DNA of 64,000 bases, from the NCBI GenBank assembly GCA_905331475.1, contig CAJNYU010000740.1, positions 28,934 to 92,933 on the forward strand. The letters run 5' to 3'. Positions 1 through 16,690 of the stretch are shown one piece after another (the first letter of the stretch is position 1; the number at the start of each line of letters is the position of its first letter). Made by a program: the position numbers and the translations under genes. Origin of the DNA: Rotaria socialis. Its lineage: Eukaryota; Rotifera; Eurotatoria; Philodinida; Philodinidae. Under the pieces are notes generated by a model that was given only the letters and a program-made list of their open reading frames with translations, had not been told where the DNA came from and did not search any database.

Positions 1-961
1 TGATGTTGGCTTTGTTTTCACTGCACTGCTTGGCCGTGTTATATTAGATGCAGGTTTTTTAGCTGGTGATACAGTTGAATCTAATTTTGTTGTAGTAACA
101 GTAGTAGCAGCAGCAGCAGCAGCAGATTGAGTTTCAGTTACAGATGATAGTTCAGTAGTATCGAACGTTGGCCGTTGTTCATGAGCAGATGTTATTGTTG
201 GGGATGGTGTAGTAATTAAATCAAGTTTTTCTGCTAATTCTTGTGCTGCATTATCAAATTCTACAGATGCTTGCCGTAATAGTTGCTGCTGTAATTCATT
301 TGATTGTGAAGATAAATTTAGATTTTCATCATTATGTGATTGTTGAACGTCAGAAATCAGATTATCAAAGCTTGCTAAATTAATGTGTTGTTCTTGCTTG
401 ACGTCGTCATCATTTGAACCTCCGAAATCGAGAAGAGCATCGATTCTATTATCTTGTTGAGATGTTATATTAGAAAATTGTTTGAATGGATCATTTGGCG
501 ATGGTGTATCCGTTTTCGTGAGATGTACAGGTGGTGGAGCATCAGGATCAAGTTCAAGTAATAATGCATTTTTGTCGGCAACATTACCACTCGATTGAGA
601 TAGAGAATGGATCGATGAATTATTAGAATCATCATTGTTATGTAATGAAACTGTATCGTTAACATCTAAATATGAAATAAAAATGAATGTTTTTTTATAT
701 TTGCTATTCATTTTTAATACTTTTATGTTCATTTAAATCGACTGGAAAAAGATCATTTGTTAAGGAAAATTGATTTGAATTAGAATCCTTATTGTCATTC
801 GTACCATTCTGATGATTATCTTGTCCATTACAATTACCGAATGGATCAATATCATCTAATAGACGATTTTCGAATGCATCATTTGCTTTTGCTTTTGTCG
901 GTGATGGCTGTTGTTGATCAAACGAAACGAGTTGTTCATCGATTAAATTATGATCCGACAT
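1..961 (-). CDS. Uncharacterised low-complexity protein, 5' part (runs off window)
   Basis: Two exons are visible: 961-721 and 665-1, joined across a 55-bp GT-AG intron (666-720). The frame stays open to the window edge, so the 3' end is missing. The predicted N-terminus begins MSDHNLIDEQLVSFDQQQPS and is acidic and rich in Asn, Asp, Ser and Gln. Further on come Asp/Pro-containing stretches, a six-residue Ala run with Thr repeats (near 105-125), then a basic Pro/Ser/Lys segment starting SPAKKPAS near the window edge. No enzymatic motif, signal peptide or membrane segment is seen. The basic proline-rich end would suit a cytoskeleton- or microtubule-associated protein, but that is a guess. The intron junction and uninterrupted frame make coding likely; the identity is unknown. 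Confidence 0.65.
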
Positions 962-3900
962 GAATAATCGTTCGAAGATTATATATATATATATATGTGT
1001 ATATATATATATATGAAATCTAGAAGAATCGAACCACTTTAAATCATTAGAAATGATAGTTATTAATGAATAAAAAAAAACAAGAAATACGATGACAGAT
1101 GCGAAACGGGGCGGGATAGACGATGATAATGCTGTGAACTATAAACATAAGAATAGTTCATTGAATGCATCTATTTGTATATCATAAATTAGTTTATTCA
1201 ATCAAATATAGGGAATTTTTTGTGACTGAAAACAGATGCCCTCTGTACACGAAATATAACAACTATAGGAGACGAATGTTTGCATGAGAAATGTATTATG
1301 TGTCATGTACTACTACTACTACTCCTATTGTTTTATGACGGCTCATTATTTTTCACACCTCTTTTGACCTTTTGAACCTTACTAACACGTGTTTAGATGA
1401 TCCAATGATTCTATTATTGGCACCTGTTTCTATTCAATCATCTCGCCTTTGTTCTAAACGAAACGCATTTCACTGCATAGATATTAACCTATTCAACTAT
1501 CTGTAGAATATACATGTACTGACAGGAAATAGAATTCATTAATGCAGCGAAAATAAATAACTATTGTTTTATGATAGAATAAGTTTCGATTTCATGAAAT
1601 ATTTCTACTAGCCTATAATTATAAATACAACTATGACCTTATGATTAATTCATGTCGTATGTCTCATTCTTCCCGTTTCGACATCTGTCATAAATGAACT
1701 AATGAATTGATTATCGGATGGTCTCTTTTTTATCTCATCTATATATATATATATATATATAAGTTTATGAGAAAAAAAGACAGAAGTTACATTCTAATTG
1801 CTTTAATATTTGAAGTATAGAACGGATAACCATCTTAATATCTAAAAAATAACCTATTAAAGTATATGCGCTATTGAAGCAAGAAAAAATAGAAACATAT
1901 ATTTATATATATATATCTTACTTGACTGTCAAAAAAAAGAAAAAATTATTTAAAGAGCTCACGATACTAATCACACCAATGAATGAAATACTTCGTGTTT
2001 TCTTGTTTTTTTTTTGTGTTTCTTCTTCGTCTGTCGTTGGTTCTTTGTCTTTTCTTTCCATCTCAATCAAGAATGAGTCAGCCGCACCACAATAGTAGTA
2101 TAGTACGAAAACAAAATTACTTTCTCTACTTGCCCGACTCGTTTTTTTTTTCTCTTCTCGCCGTCCTTCTTTACTTCACCCCTTTACTGCAGCTACGAGC
2201 GCCCAGACAAATACTTGATCCTCATCGACACACACGCACAGAAAAATGAGCAGAATAGAAAAAAAGTAACTACGACAAACTCACTCAGAAAAATGCAAAT
2301 GGAATCTCATCATCTGGTGGTGATGAAAAAAAAATTGAGCGAACGTGATGACGATGAAAGAGTTCAACATGAACTCTCACCGCTTTCTTTTGCTAAATCA
2401 AGCAAACTAAAATTAAGTTAACACATGGTCAATATCATTCAGTTTTCGAAGAATGATTGAAGAAATGCACACAGAGCACATACACACGATGAAAATAAAC
2501 ATCAATGACAGACATTATACTCCCTTGTTTCTGTCTTTCAAATATATTAACATGATTTAGATGGCACGTGACGAGGTTGCGCACTGCTATTTTCCTTCGA
2601 CTTGTCGACTAAATCAAGAGCTGAAAGAAAAATGAGCAATCTCAAGAGAACCAATTAATGAAGACATCGAACGACAAACGAGAATATTAATAAAATTAAA
2701 GATATTTCTCCTTGCCATATAAAGAATGCATGCAAAAAATAGTAAATATATCTATTCTCGCAATAGGAGCTAAATCTATTTTATCTTATTTAAACAAGAA
2801 AAGCTTTTACTTGCGGTTTTTTTTATATCAAATTCATGTAGGCACGCTAGAAAGAAAAGACAAACGACATTAACCTACAAAAGTGAATAGTAAACGAGAA
2901 GAATGGACCCTTACTAACTGACCACATTTCTTTTCTCCTTGTCTTTTTCTATCCATTCAGCGTTTCGTAGGCCGTAGATGACGCTGAACACCGGATATAA
3001 TAATTTACTAGAATTATAAAATAGTACAAGAACGAAAGCGGACGTCCGCCGTTCATTTGGCTACATTCATTTTTAGGCAAAGGAAATCTATTTGATAATT
3101 AAAGCGCTGAATTCGCGATTGACTATCTAGTATTAAAATTTGTTAGAAAAAATATTTTTAGTGAAAAAATTCAATATTCAGATGAAGTTCATTAAAGCGT
3201 TTGGCACATGAACAGAATAATTATGCTAATGAATATGATGACGTGCTTCTACTACGTATGAACCTGAAGCTATATTTCCAAAACTCAAGGCAGTGACATA
3301 ATGAGATCGTTAAAAGAGTAGCGGGCAAATTTCAATGTTTCTTCGGAAATCGACATGCAACAGTAAAAGAACACTCTTGTAAACCTCGATGAAAACGAGG
3401 AAGAAAAATAATTCAAGACTCTTAAGGTTACTTCATGGGTAAAATTTGTGTTTGTTACAATACTCTGTTGAGCGCTGCAGCTTCAATCTATGTTTTCTAA
3501 TCGTTCTTTTATGTCTTTATATCCTTTTGTCAACTCACAGAAGAAAACATAGTTAGTGTATCTGTCTTTGTTTGTCGCAAGTGTGAAAACAAGATTCATG
3601 TCCAATCCATTGCGAGAGCTCTTAATGATATTTACAGAATGCATGTACATTGGGATTACTTGATGCAAGTTCTTTCATATGTTTAACAATAAAAGTATCA
3701 TTCCTATTGCGAAACAAAAAAGAGAGAGAGAGAGAGAAGAAAATATAAAAATTTGATGACAGAAAATCGTTGATTGATTGAAACTTAATAATGAAATATA
3801 ATATTGAAACTTGTACTCTCATTAATGAAAAAAACATTTTTTTAAATGAAAGTTACTATTTATAGAATAGACTACATTTACAAGATACAAGGATTTTCTT

Positions 3901-4373
3901 GTGTGTCGTTGACATTTTCATGTGACAGTAGAAAGAATAATTAGACTAGACTGGTATAGTTTGATTTGTTATCAAAACCGATATGGCCTTGTCTATTCTT
4001 TGCCTGTAATATGAAAAATTACTTTTCAGTGTATAGATCGATCGATGCATTGAATTCGAGGTTGAAAATCTTTCATCTTTGAGAGGAAAAAACAAAAAGA
4101 AGTTAATTTCATAGTTCGAAATTGATAAACAATGAAGAGTATAGTTTGTTAGCTAGCATCGCTATTGAATGAAGTCTAGACATTGTATTCTATTCTCATT
4201 ATTGTACTTGATTGATATATCGCAATGACATAAGAAATCAAATCCAGATAAGTTAATAACATTGGACATAATGATTTTTACGAAAAAAGAAAAGAAACAT
4301 TTTTCACTCACGCAGACAAAATTACTTAAAAGTACACAACTATAATCAAATAGGAGAACAACGATTTAATTAT
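962..4373. other. Gene-poor intergenic stretch with TA microsatellites
   Basis: No gene can be supported here. It holds TA-type microsatellites at about 979-1,014 and 1,740-1,762 and a GA run near 3,719-3,738. Short open frames on both strands around 1,870-2,420 are low-complexity (Phe, Ser, Lys runs) and show no splice-linked continuation. The part next to 961 is presumably the promoter region of the minus-strand gene there; nothing specific is recognisable. Confidence 0.6.
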
Positions 4374-7300
4374 TCATTGTTCATTATCTGATCTTTCAAG
4401 AGATGACGTTACATTTTGCAGTAAATTCTCTGATGTTCGAATAATATAATCGATTTTTCCTTCGATTAAATCAAATAATTCTTCTGAACGTGCTATACGA
4501 TATCGTAATTGTGACCATTGTTGTATTGTACAAAGATTTCTTGCACGTTCACTCCATTCTTGTTGTTCGTTGGAATTTAGCAACGGTATATTTCCAGAAA
4601 ATAAACTTTGCAATGCATCACGTTGACGATCTTTATCATCACTTGCATATTTTAGAAAGGCTACAAAATCTTCTTTCGGTATTAATTTTGTTAGATCGTG
4701 CGCAAATGCGCGTCGAAGTTCATCGTATAACGACGATGTGGAAGAATATTTCAATTCTTGTAAAAGATTTGCGACTGTTTTTGAATTGAATGAATCTTCA
4801 GCACTGATTATAAATTGAACAATTACTTTGACTTTTTTCCAAAGTCTTAGCCATTGAAAAAATTTCCGAATTGAATGTTTAAGAAATGGTGTTACATCAA
4901 TTGACATTCGATTAATTATATCACGATGTTCATGACCGAGTTCTTCATAGGAGTCGACTATAATAGCCTATATGAATTAATCGATTTAGCATAATGAAGA
5001 ATAAATATTAATACATACTAAAACCATATTGAATAAAATAAATACCATAGAGAATATATCTGAAATAGAATGATTGCTTAGAAAATTTTATGACAAATTG
5101 AACACTTACAAAAGAAAAAGAATAACGGTCCAATAATGGGTGAAGCATCACTGATAGCTTCATAATCAAAATCACCGAGTACGGTACGAAAAAGTGCGAC
5201 AAACGCTTTACCAACTGTTGAAAATGCTTGAGCTTGTTGGCCAAGTGCTAGATTGCCAAACTAAATAGAAATTATTCTAGTATAAAAATAACTAATTTGA
5301 TCCGCATATTATTGACAGTATGTTTCAATCAAGTAGTCATTGATTGATAGATAAAATACATCATGTCTTTCTTCAAATCAATCCTATTATCGGTCGTCAA
5401 TCTTGATGTTTTTGATGCTCTTTCGAATGGCACGTTCTCAGAAAAAATGGACGAGTGCTGCAAAAATTTCGGATGAATTTTTTATGTTTTAGAAGTTTCT
5501 CACAACCGGACCTGAGGGACTCTTTCATATTTTATTTTACTTGTGCATAAGCTATCATAATTGCAACAAACATGACGAGAAAACCAATAAGATCTCCGAA
5601 ACATCTTTGAACTGTTGCTTTTATTCGGACGAGTGTTACAGCAAAATCGCAATATTTCAATATACGTATAATACTAATAGATGTAAGGAGAGTGCATAGG
5701 ATATCAAATAAACTTTGAAGGCGTAGCAATCGAATAGTTAAATCATCAAATGTGGAAATATATATCGACATTCTACCATGTAATGTAGAATTAATAATTA
5801 AAACACGACGTATATTAGCAATAATCATCAAAATCAAGATAATCTAAAAGAGGAATATGCTAATAGACCTTTTCTTCTTCTTCTTCTAAGATCTCTACTT
5901 ACTAAAAGAATAATGTCAATCCAATTCCAAATATCGAGAAAAATTTTCCACCGTAATTCTATGACTTTTACGATTTCAATAAAAAGAAATGCTATTGTAA
6001 ATGTAACAATTATAATTTCACATCCAATAAGAACATATTTCGATGAATTTACATACTAGAGTAAAAAAGCAAAGCAAAAAATAGAATTTCGAATCATTTT
6101 AAAATTTACTCTGAATAATTGTTCATTTTCAATTTTGTATGAAGGAAATATTCCGCCTGTCGGTGGCATTTCAAAAATAAGTTTTATATAAGAAAATAAA
6201 TTAACGCTTGGATTATAAGTAATTATATCAACGAATACTGCTCGTGTTGCTTTATCAAGCCAATGAAATTTTTCTAATTCCTTCAAATCATTTGTGAAAC
6301 GTTTGTTTGTTCGATCATATTGAGCAAGATCAGCTACATATCCACTACCATCATATGTACCATATTGACCAGTATGTGAATCCATTCCGGTGATATTCGC
6401 TGGCATATATTGCCATGCTTGTTTCATATTAATTTCATTATTATCACGAAATTTGATAGGACCAACTACGAAATGTTCAAGATTTTAATCTTGAGAATAC
6501 TCATGATTTGATTTTTATATCGTTTCAAGAGAAGACGTAAAATTTTGGTCGTGACAGGAGATCCTTCTTACAAGATAAGTCTATCGTAAGTAATAGAGGA
6601 CCCTTTTTTTAAGTATCAATCAATTTGCCAGTCATGACTATGATTTTAATCCATACCCAATAGTGCGAATAATAGTAATTATTAAGATTTAGCTTTGTTT
6701 CAGTATTAGAGTGGTGTATAAAAAGGCCTACATATTATTTACTCCAATACTAGAGAGATGGAAAAATTAGAATCTGTTCTATTCCTATGGCTCACAGAAA
6801 CAGTAGCCAAGAGTAATCATACGCTAGCAAGGCGTGTTGCAACCGGTACCATTACTATCAGACCCAAGATAATTGCAAAGAATAGAAAACTTACATGGGT
6901 CGACATCTTTTTTGTTGGATAAATATGCTGGATAACAATCGGCTATTTCATCGGAATACGATTTTGGTATATTGCATTTTTCCGCTTTAACTCGAACTTG
7001 TCTCATTCGAATAACGCCGATCATTAAGAAATGATCAAGTACCCAACGAATGGAACGTTGAGAAGCTACATTTGGATTCGATTGCCATATGTGAGAACGA
7101 TAGAAAACATTTCCAATTGTTTGATTCATAAATTGCCATATCTAAATTATAGTTGTTTTTTTTCTTTTTGTGGTAATTTTTAAATTCAATAAACTATTTA
7201 CGTCATCAATTGTAGCAATTCGATTAAAATCTATCATGAACGCATCGCCATATTTATTTCGTGCATTCTTATACGGATTAGATTGAACATTTCGTTCGAG

Positions 7301-7627
7301 CCAAGTAGATTTAACTGAAAATTGAGCGTCAATTATATGATATTCAAATGCATTTGTAATAAAAAATTTATGTTTTGATTGAGATAAAAAAGCAACAATT
7401 AAGACATTGGTGACAAAAATCATATAAATAAAAAATGCACGTAGCACTAATTTAGCATGTTGCTGAGTATTATCATCGGTTTCTTTTCGATCGATATTAA
7501 ACGATAGAAACAGTTCGATAATTTTACGAAATATCCATTGTTTTTGTTTGTGAACAATTTGAGGACTGGCCGATGAAGATTTTGATAGAAATGAATCACT
7601 TGATCGAATATTGGTCGAAGAGAACAT
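4374..7627 (-). CDS. PKD2: Polycystin-2-like (TRPP) cation channel
   Basis: Eight exons: 7627-7202, 7141-6895, 6465-6110, 6055-5903, 5843-5541, 5260-5110, 5059-5019, 4967-4374; all GT-AG and in phase, giving about 756 residues (human polycystin-2 is 968). A hydrophobic segment near residues 57-80 is S1. It is followed by the large extracellular polycystin domain, with MRQVRVKAEKCNIP, FVDIITYNPSVNLF and EMPPTGGIFPSY matching the family. S2-S5 lie in exons 4-5; the pore filter LGD is at about 523-525; S6 reads FNMVLAIIVDSYEE. The family forms tetrameric cation channels in cilia and ER. The 197-residue C-tail after S6 shows no convincing EF-hand. The 429-bp intron between exons 2 and 3 is unusually long for this window. 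Family assignment is sure; which paralogue (PKD2 or PKD2L) is not decidable. Confidence 0.92.
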
Positions 7628-9103
7628 GATAATTTATGATAGTACTCAATTCGCCACATTTCATAAAGATGATTTAAATATTTTTTGAGTTTCCTTGTGA
7701 CTATTCCATAGAATTCTAAATAGGAGCATTCTTCTGTTTTTTCAACGATATCGAATCATTAATACAATCGTTAATTAATCTATGACTCATCATTTGCTAG
7801 AAGCGTTCGAAAAATGAAGCGAAAGGCTAGCCGTTCGACAGATTTTAACAGTTACTTTTAGGATTCATTTTAGCTTTCGCTAGGTATACGATTATATCAA
7901 AAAGAATTTGATTGACTTTACCTTTTTGGAGCCGTTTACAAAGATTATGCCATCCACAATCCGTGAGTTTCTTTTTAATTGACTATTCTCTTATCATTGA
8001 ATCCCGTCTTCTCTCTTTCTTTACAGAGTTTTTTTTAGCGGAACTGGCAGCTCGATAGTGAACATTTTTTTTGTTGATAGCGTTTATATTTATTGAATAA
8101 TCCATACAGAAAACCCTGGATTCATCCGAGAGAAAAGAGGGCAATCTATGATTCATGTCTATTAGGAGACAATTCACGGTTACTCTGAAGTACTCATCTA
8201 AACTTACGTTAGCCGTCCTTGAATATGCAGATTCTGTCTCAAGATATCAGTATTTTATCTTAATTTACATTACGAAGATATTTTTCTTAATTAAAAACAT
8301 GCGCAAACCCATACTGCATTTGCGCATGATGTAATGGGTTAATGTCATCCCGTGACCGATATAAAACCACATTGAAATATATTCGGAAGTAAATATTGTT
8401 CGTTCGCTGATTGATTGCATAACTAGGATAGATCATTCATTAAAACAGAAGTCTCTCGTTGGATGAACAATATTACAGATTTCTTCATTAAACGATACTG
8501 ATTATTGAACGAGAACCTAGAAAATGATTGATGAGATTTTACTTGTCTCTGTTAATGTAATTTACAAAAACCTCAAACGACATTGATTCATTTATCAGAA
8601 GTAGATGCAATATGTATATGTCAAGGTATTTCGTCTACAGGTTCTCTAATAATTATGATTAACTATCTTAGCTTTTTTTTATATCTTAAAAGCCGAGGAC
8701 AAATAAATGAGTAATTTGGTCAGGGTCATTGATTCAATGATGCCCTCAAATGCATTGCAGAAGAACAATCTTTTCTTGTATCAAAAAACAAACATCACGA
8801 ATGCTTTTTGTTTATCGTGAAATCATAAAAAATTAGATTAAGGAGCTTTTATTATTATACCAGTTTAGTAGTAATCAATACGATAGTTTTATTAGTCCGA
8901 CATACATTAACACTGAATAATAAATATGTACACGTAAAACAAAAGACGTGAAAAATTTTCAGATCATACAAACGCATAAGAAAGTATGTAAAAGATTGTT
9001 TGCATGTGTTACAACAAAAAAAATATCTACGAAACTTTTCTATCTGAACGATTCTACAAAGATACATCTCGGAATCGAAATTTAATATCAGTTTACAAGC
9101 AAA
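7628..9103. other. Intergenic, upstream of the polycystin gene
   Basis: No gene is supported. It contains a short perfect inverted repeat near 8,300-8,332 (CATGCGCAAA ... TTTGCGCATG, 11-base loop) and otherwise unstructured AT-rich DNA. The first few hundred bases should include the promoter of the polycystin gene. Confidence 0.5.
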
Positions 9104-9490
9104 TTACTGTGTCTTATTTGAAGCATGTTCACTACTTAAGTGCATCAAATAATCATCGCACGAATGAAAACGTTTCTGGCAAAATTGGCATTCAGTTATA
9201 TTTAGATGATCAGCAGCAACCATAGCTAAGCGAAGTTGTCGTTCATCATCAGATACATTTGATCGAAGCGAATTATTCCCGCATGACATGCATTCAAATA
9301 TCAAACCTTTTTGTTTAGGAAATTCGTGATGTGTGATATCAATTAAATGTGTTGTACCACAACGTGTGCATACGGGTTTTGTTTCTTGTTTATCGAGTGG
9401 ATCAGTTTCGTTAGATGATGTGTCGGAACGTTTATTTGATTTTTGTTGATTCGATACAAATAGAGAGGTTTGAAAATCACTTGCATTCAT
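9104..9490 (-). CDS. Small zinc-binding protein with zinc ribbon and C2H2 finger
   Basis: Single-exon frame of 128 residues. Two CxxC knuckles (C41/C44 and C67/C70) about 22 residues apart make a zinc-ribbon-like pair, and a textbook C2H2 finger follows: C101-x2-C104-x12-H117-x4-H122, in the context ECQFCQKRFHSCDDYLMH. The N-terminal 35 residues are polar and probably disordered. Zinc coordination is a strong inference from spacing; nucleic-acid binding is likely for the finger but unproven. No named family is recognised. The protein ends six residues after the last histidine, so the finger is C-terminal. It lies on the same strand as the glutamine-rich gene about 1 kb upstream, without signs of joint expression. 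Confidence 0.72.
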   Translation of the reverse strand: MNASDFQTSLFVSNQQKSNKRSDTSSNETDPLDKQETKPVCTRCGTTHLIDITHHEFPKQKGLIFECMSCGNNSLRSNVSDDERQLRLAMVAADHLNITECQFCQKRFHSCDDYLMHLSSEHASNKTQ

Positions 9491-10498
9491 TTAATTAAAT
9501 CGATTAGATTTTCTTGTCGCTCCGTGAAATATATAAATAAAAAGGCAGGTAACACAGTCAAACGAACGAAAATCAGTATTTATTCAAATCTTCCAATCAA
9601 ACTTAATTAACTTTCAGTATGGAATAATTAAAAGAGATGTCGCATCTTTATGTTAAAGGATGATGTTGGTTTAAAACGTGAGTTTTGATTTTAATAAAAT
9701 TTCTGATACGTAAAATGGAATCGAATTCATTATTGTTTTAAACGATGATCTTCTAAATCGCGTCTATTCATCATAGCAATAGAAGGAATCCATATCGGGT
9801 TTTGATTAATTTTCAGAATGCTTTCAACAATTTTATTTGAAAGAAAACAAATTATTTATAGATTTTTAATCAAAAAATAAGGTTTCAATTACATGAGAGA
9901 TAAATCTGTTATTTCTCTTGAATTTTATGAAAACACAAAGTAAATTCGCTTTTTCTCTCCACGTTTGCACTCGATGAACTAGAGAGTGATAACAATCATT
10001 TTACACATTATAAATCAAATTTTCTTTTGACAATTATTACAAAAGCATATCAATCATGACTACCTACTTATCATTTAATCCCTGATATATGTATTAGCAA
10101 TGCTACAGATTTTTCTCGATAATATCTTCAAATGATATAACTGTTTATTCAAAAAAAACAGCGTAAATATAACGTCGGCAAAATGCTCGACATTTTTTTC
10201 AATTTTCCATATTTTTACAAGATTTTAAGATATTTTTTAATGAAGAAAATGCAAGGGTTGTATCTGAAAGTCTTGTCATACGACACGAGAGTCAATACAG
10301 TATTAGAATCCGTTATGAATAATTTAGTAAAAAGTTTCATATCTATTTTCTTAAATCAAACGAAAATTAACACAAATAAATTTATTATTATAAAGTAAAA
10401 ATACAATTTTAATTGAAAATTTAAAAAAAAGACAAACTTAAATTGTATCATTTTTTTATTAATTCGTTGCCTAATTTAAAGTTTATCAACTATGAAAT
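9491..10498. other. AT-rich intergenic stretch
   Basis: No coding support. A 71-codon open frame on the plus strand at 10,183-10,398 is Lys/Ile/Phe-rich, as expected by chance in such AT-rich DNA. Confidence 0.5.
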
Positions 10499-13996
<3,498 letters not shown>

Positions 13997-16369
13997 GTGA
14001 ATTGTGGATAATGCTGTGAGTAAACGACTTTATTCTCTTTTTTCTCTACCGCTTTCTTTGCTTCTGTTCATTGTATTAGCACGCTTCGCCTATCTTTTAC
14101 CTGAATCGATCGTCGCGTTGAATGTGTGTGTGTGTATGTGTGTATGTGTGTATACTAATGATAATGATGCTCGCCTGTATTCTCACTTAACTACTTGTTT
14201 CTTTTCGGTATTGGATGGTGACAACGTATGTATATATCATGTAGAACAGAACGACGAAGGCGATGATGGCGAAAGAATATACAAGGTCATCATAAAATCA
14301 ATCAAGAGAATCAAAGACACACGATACAACAATACTTTTCGTTGGCATTCATATGAACACACATTTATATAAATATATATTTAGAAAAAATTACACTCAA
14401 TAAAACAGTGAAATAACCTTATTATTGAACAATAAAAATGTACAAGAATAGATTGAAACGAAATATTTATTACTAATCGACTGATTTCGAAGTTCCTACA
14501 GTAACATTTATAACTTAATCAAATTTATCGTAATTTAAAATATAGCAAATAATAAGAAGTCACGCGAAAGTTGATCTACCGATAGTTTTCCTTGTTCCGA
14601 GGTGGGAACATAAAAAATTATTTTTATGCAGGGCGATAATTTTTTAGGTACATCGCCACAAGAAAGATTAATCATTCGAATATTCTATGGAAACATCGAG
14701 ATCACATCGTCATTTTCTAATCTCAATTAGGACGCTTTACTTTGTTTATCTCAAGTGCCTGAAGAGAAACAAAATGAGACTTATTCTAGTCGGCGTTTGT
14801 TTCAAGTTAATTGAAAGTAAAAGTAGCATGAATAGTTTGACTGTGTTTTCGAGCTAACATTTATCGATTTTACATGTAAGAACGAGTAACTCTACGGGCC
14901 TTGACTGGCAAACATAATTAAATGATCAATGCGCCGAATGTTCGTGCAACCGAGAAGAAGTAGATAGATATTCTCAAAGGGTCTCTTAATGTGATTGATT
15001 GATCCTTCCCCTTCTCTGCCTCTCTCTACAAAAGATTATTTGTTTTGGGTCACACTTTTTAATTATATAAATTTATTTCACGTAAAAAAATACTATTCCT
15101 AGATTAGCATTTTCGAGGATCACCATCGAGATATTAGCTTTTTTTTACTCCTTATACGCATTCAGTAATTCTACGAGAAACAATGAAAGTGTAAAATCGA
15201 ACCAATATGGAACGTTTTTTTTTCGCTACTTCTTCCGAAAATAATTTACAAAAGCATCGATTGAAACTAGCATATCAATTGATAGTATTCGTTCGAAAAT
15301 TTTTAGTAATTTACATCGTAGCGAATAAATTATTTTTTATTTGCGTTCTGAATAATCGAAATGTGACTTTTTCGATCACAAGGAAAAGAAAAACAAAAGT
15401 ACCCGGCTTTTGAAAGGCGTAAATATCTATTGTATTTCATCATAGAAAAAAACGCGCGACTATTTCTACTTTTGGCTTTTAAAGAATATCGATTTTTACC
15501 GATAGTTAAAATTCAAAGCATTGGATCGCATTTTGCAATCGAATGCCATCTATTCCTAAATACAATCATCGCATAATAAAATTATTCTGCATAATTTTAA
15601 AATGAATAAGATTTTAGTATTGCAGAAAAAAAAGAGTTGATCTAAAACGGTTCTAAAATAGGTCTTTTTTTTAACAATCAAATTACATGAATATTCAGTA
15701 AAAAAAAAAGCATTTGTGTACAGATCAAAGCGCTCGTACAGAATTTTTCTTTCGTAACTATGAGTCAACATGTAGAAAATATTTGTTAAAAATATAAAAA
15801 TGATTTTTATTCGAAAAATCTAATATCGAAAAGAAACTAACTTGTTGTTTTTCTTTTGGTTATTCCAATGATGATTGGAGAAGTATATGCTAAAATATGT
15901 TTCTATGAAGGTCAGAAAAAGAAGAAAATAGCGCCGTCTGTGTCTAGTTGTTTTCGCGATAAAAATACCGGTTTGTAAACATACTCTTATCGATATTTTC
16001 CGATGAAAAATAATCTAAATAATGATCACCTATAGTTGATGATACGGATCGTTAAACATTATCTGTGCAAAAAAGAAACGCATAAAAACTGCGTCATTAT
16101 ATATTTCCCAGTGTGATTTTATGCCTATGTCAGCTGAAACACTCCCGATTTTCATTAATATTTACTCAGATCAGGATAATATCTTTTTCTTTCATTACAT
16201 ATCTCTGCTATCAGTTTCAATATGCAAGAACAAGAATTTCCCTATTAATACAGTTCATTCATTCTTATTTTTATCGTGAAACTTTAAAAAATTAAATATC
16301 AAACTTAAAATTTAAAAAAAAATAATAATCACAGCTCTTGCTTCAATTTGACCTCTAAAGATACTAGTC
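13997..16369. other. Intergenic stretch between divergent genes
   Basis: No gene is supported. A GT-rich microsatellite lies near 14,121-14,152. Open frames at 14,004-14,372 and 15,207-15,413 lack any family feature or splice-linked partner and read as chance frames in AT-rich DNA. Confidence 0.45.
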
Positions 16370-16690
16370 CCCTAGTCAAACATCGTTTGGGATGCGCATG
16401 ACATACTTGATGATCTTGAGCAAGAAAGTCATGCGCTATGGACACATCTTGAAATATTTCTTGATATGCGGGTAATAAGAGAAATTTTTGTAAAAAAAAG
16501 GCATCCAAATCGAACACTTTTCTTCTATAAATGAGCATTGTTTGAAGGAAAAACGTTGTTACCTATACCAAAAATTTTTATAATTTTTTTGTGCACATGC
16601 GCATGATCTTCTTGGGCAAGATGGTCCTGCGCTATGGACACATCTTGAGTTCAAGTCTTGTCAAGCGCTTGAAAAAAAATTCGACTAGGG
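16370..16690. mobile_element. Short non-autonomous element with CCCTAG inverted ends
   Basis: The left end reads CCCTAGTCAAACATC and the right end TTCGACTAGGG, so the termini are inverted copies of CCCTAGTCRAA. The same termini bound the larger element at 49,414-50,097. Inside, two imperfect direct copies share TGCGCATGA and CGCTATGGACACATCTTGA (about 16,393-16,454 and 16,599-16,648). There is no transposase and no clear target duplication. The family is inferred from the shared ends. Confidence 0.55.

Noticed and set aside
1874..2421. Overlapping plus-strand frames
   Set aside because: Homopolymer-driven Phe/Lys composition, no splice partners or motifs.
14004..14372. 122-codon plus-strand frame near the divergent promoter region
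   Set aside because: Includes a GT microsatellite (CVCMCVCV run) and overlaps the 5' end of the glutamine-rich gene's upstream DNA; no domain.
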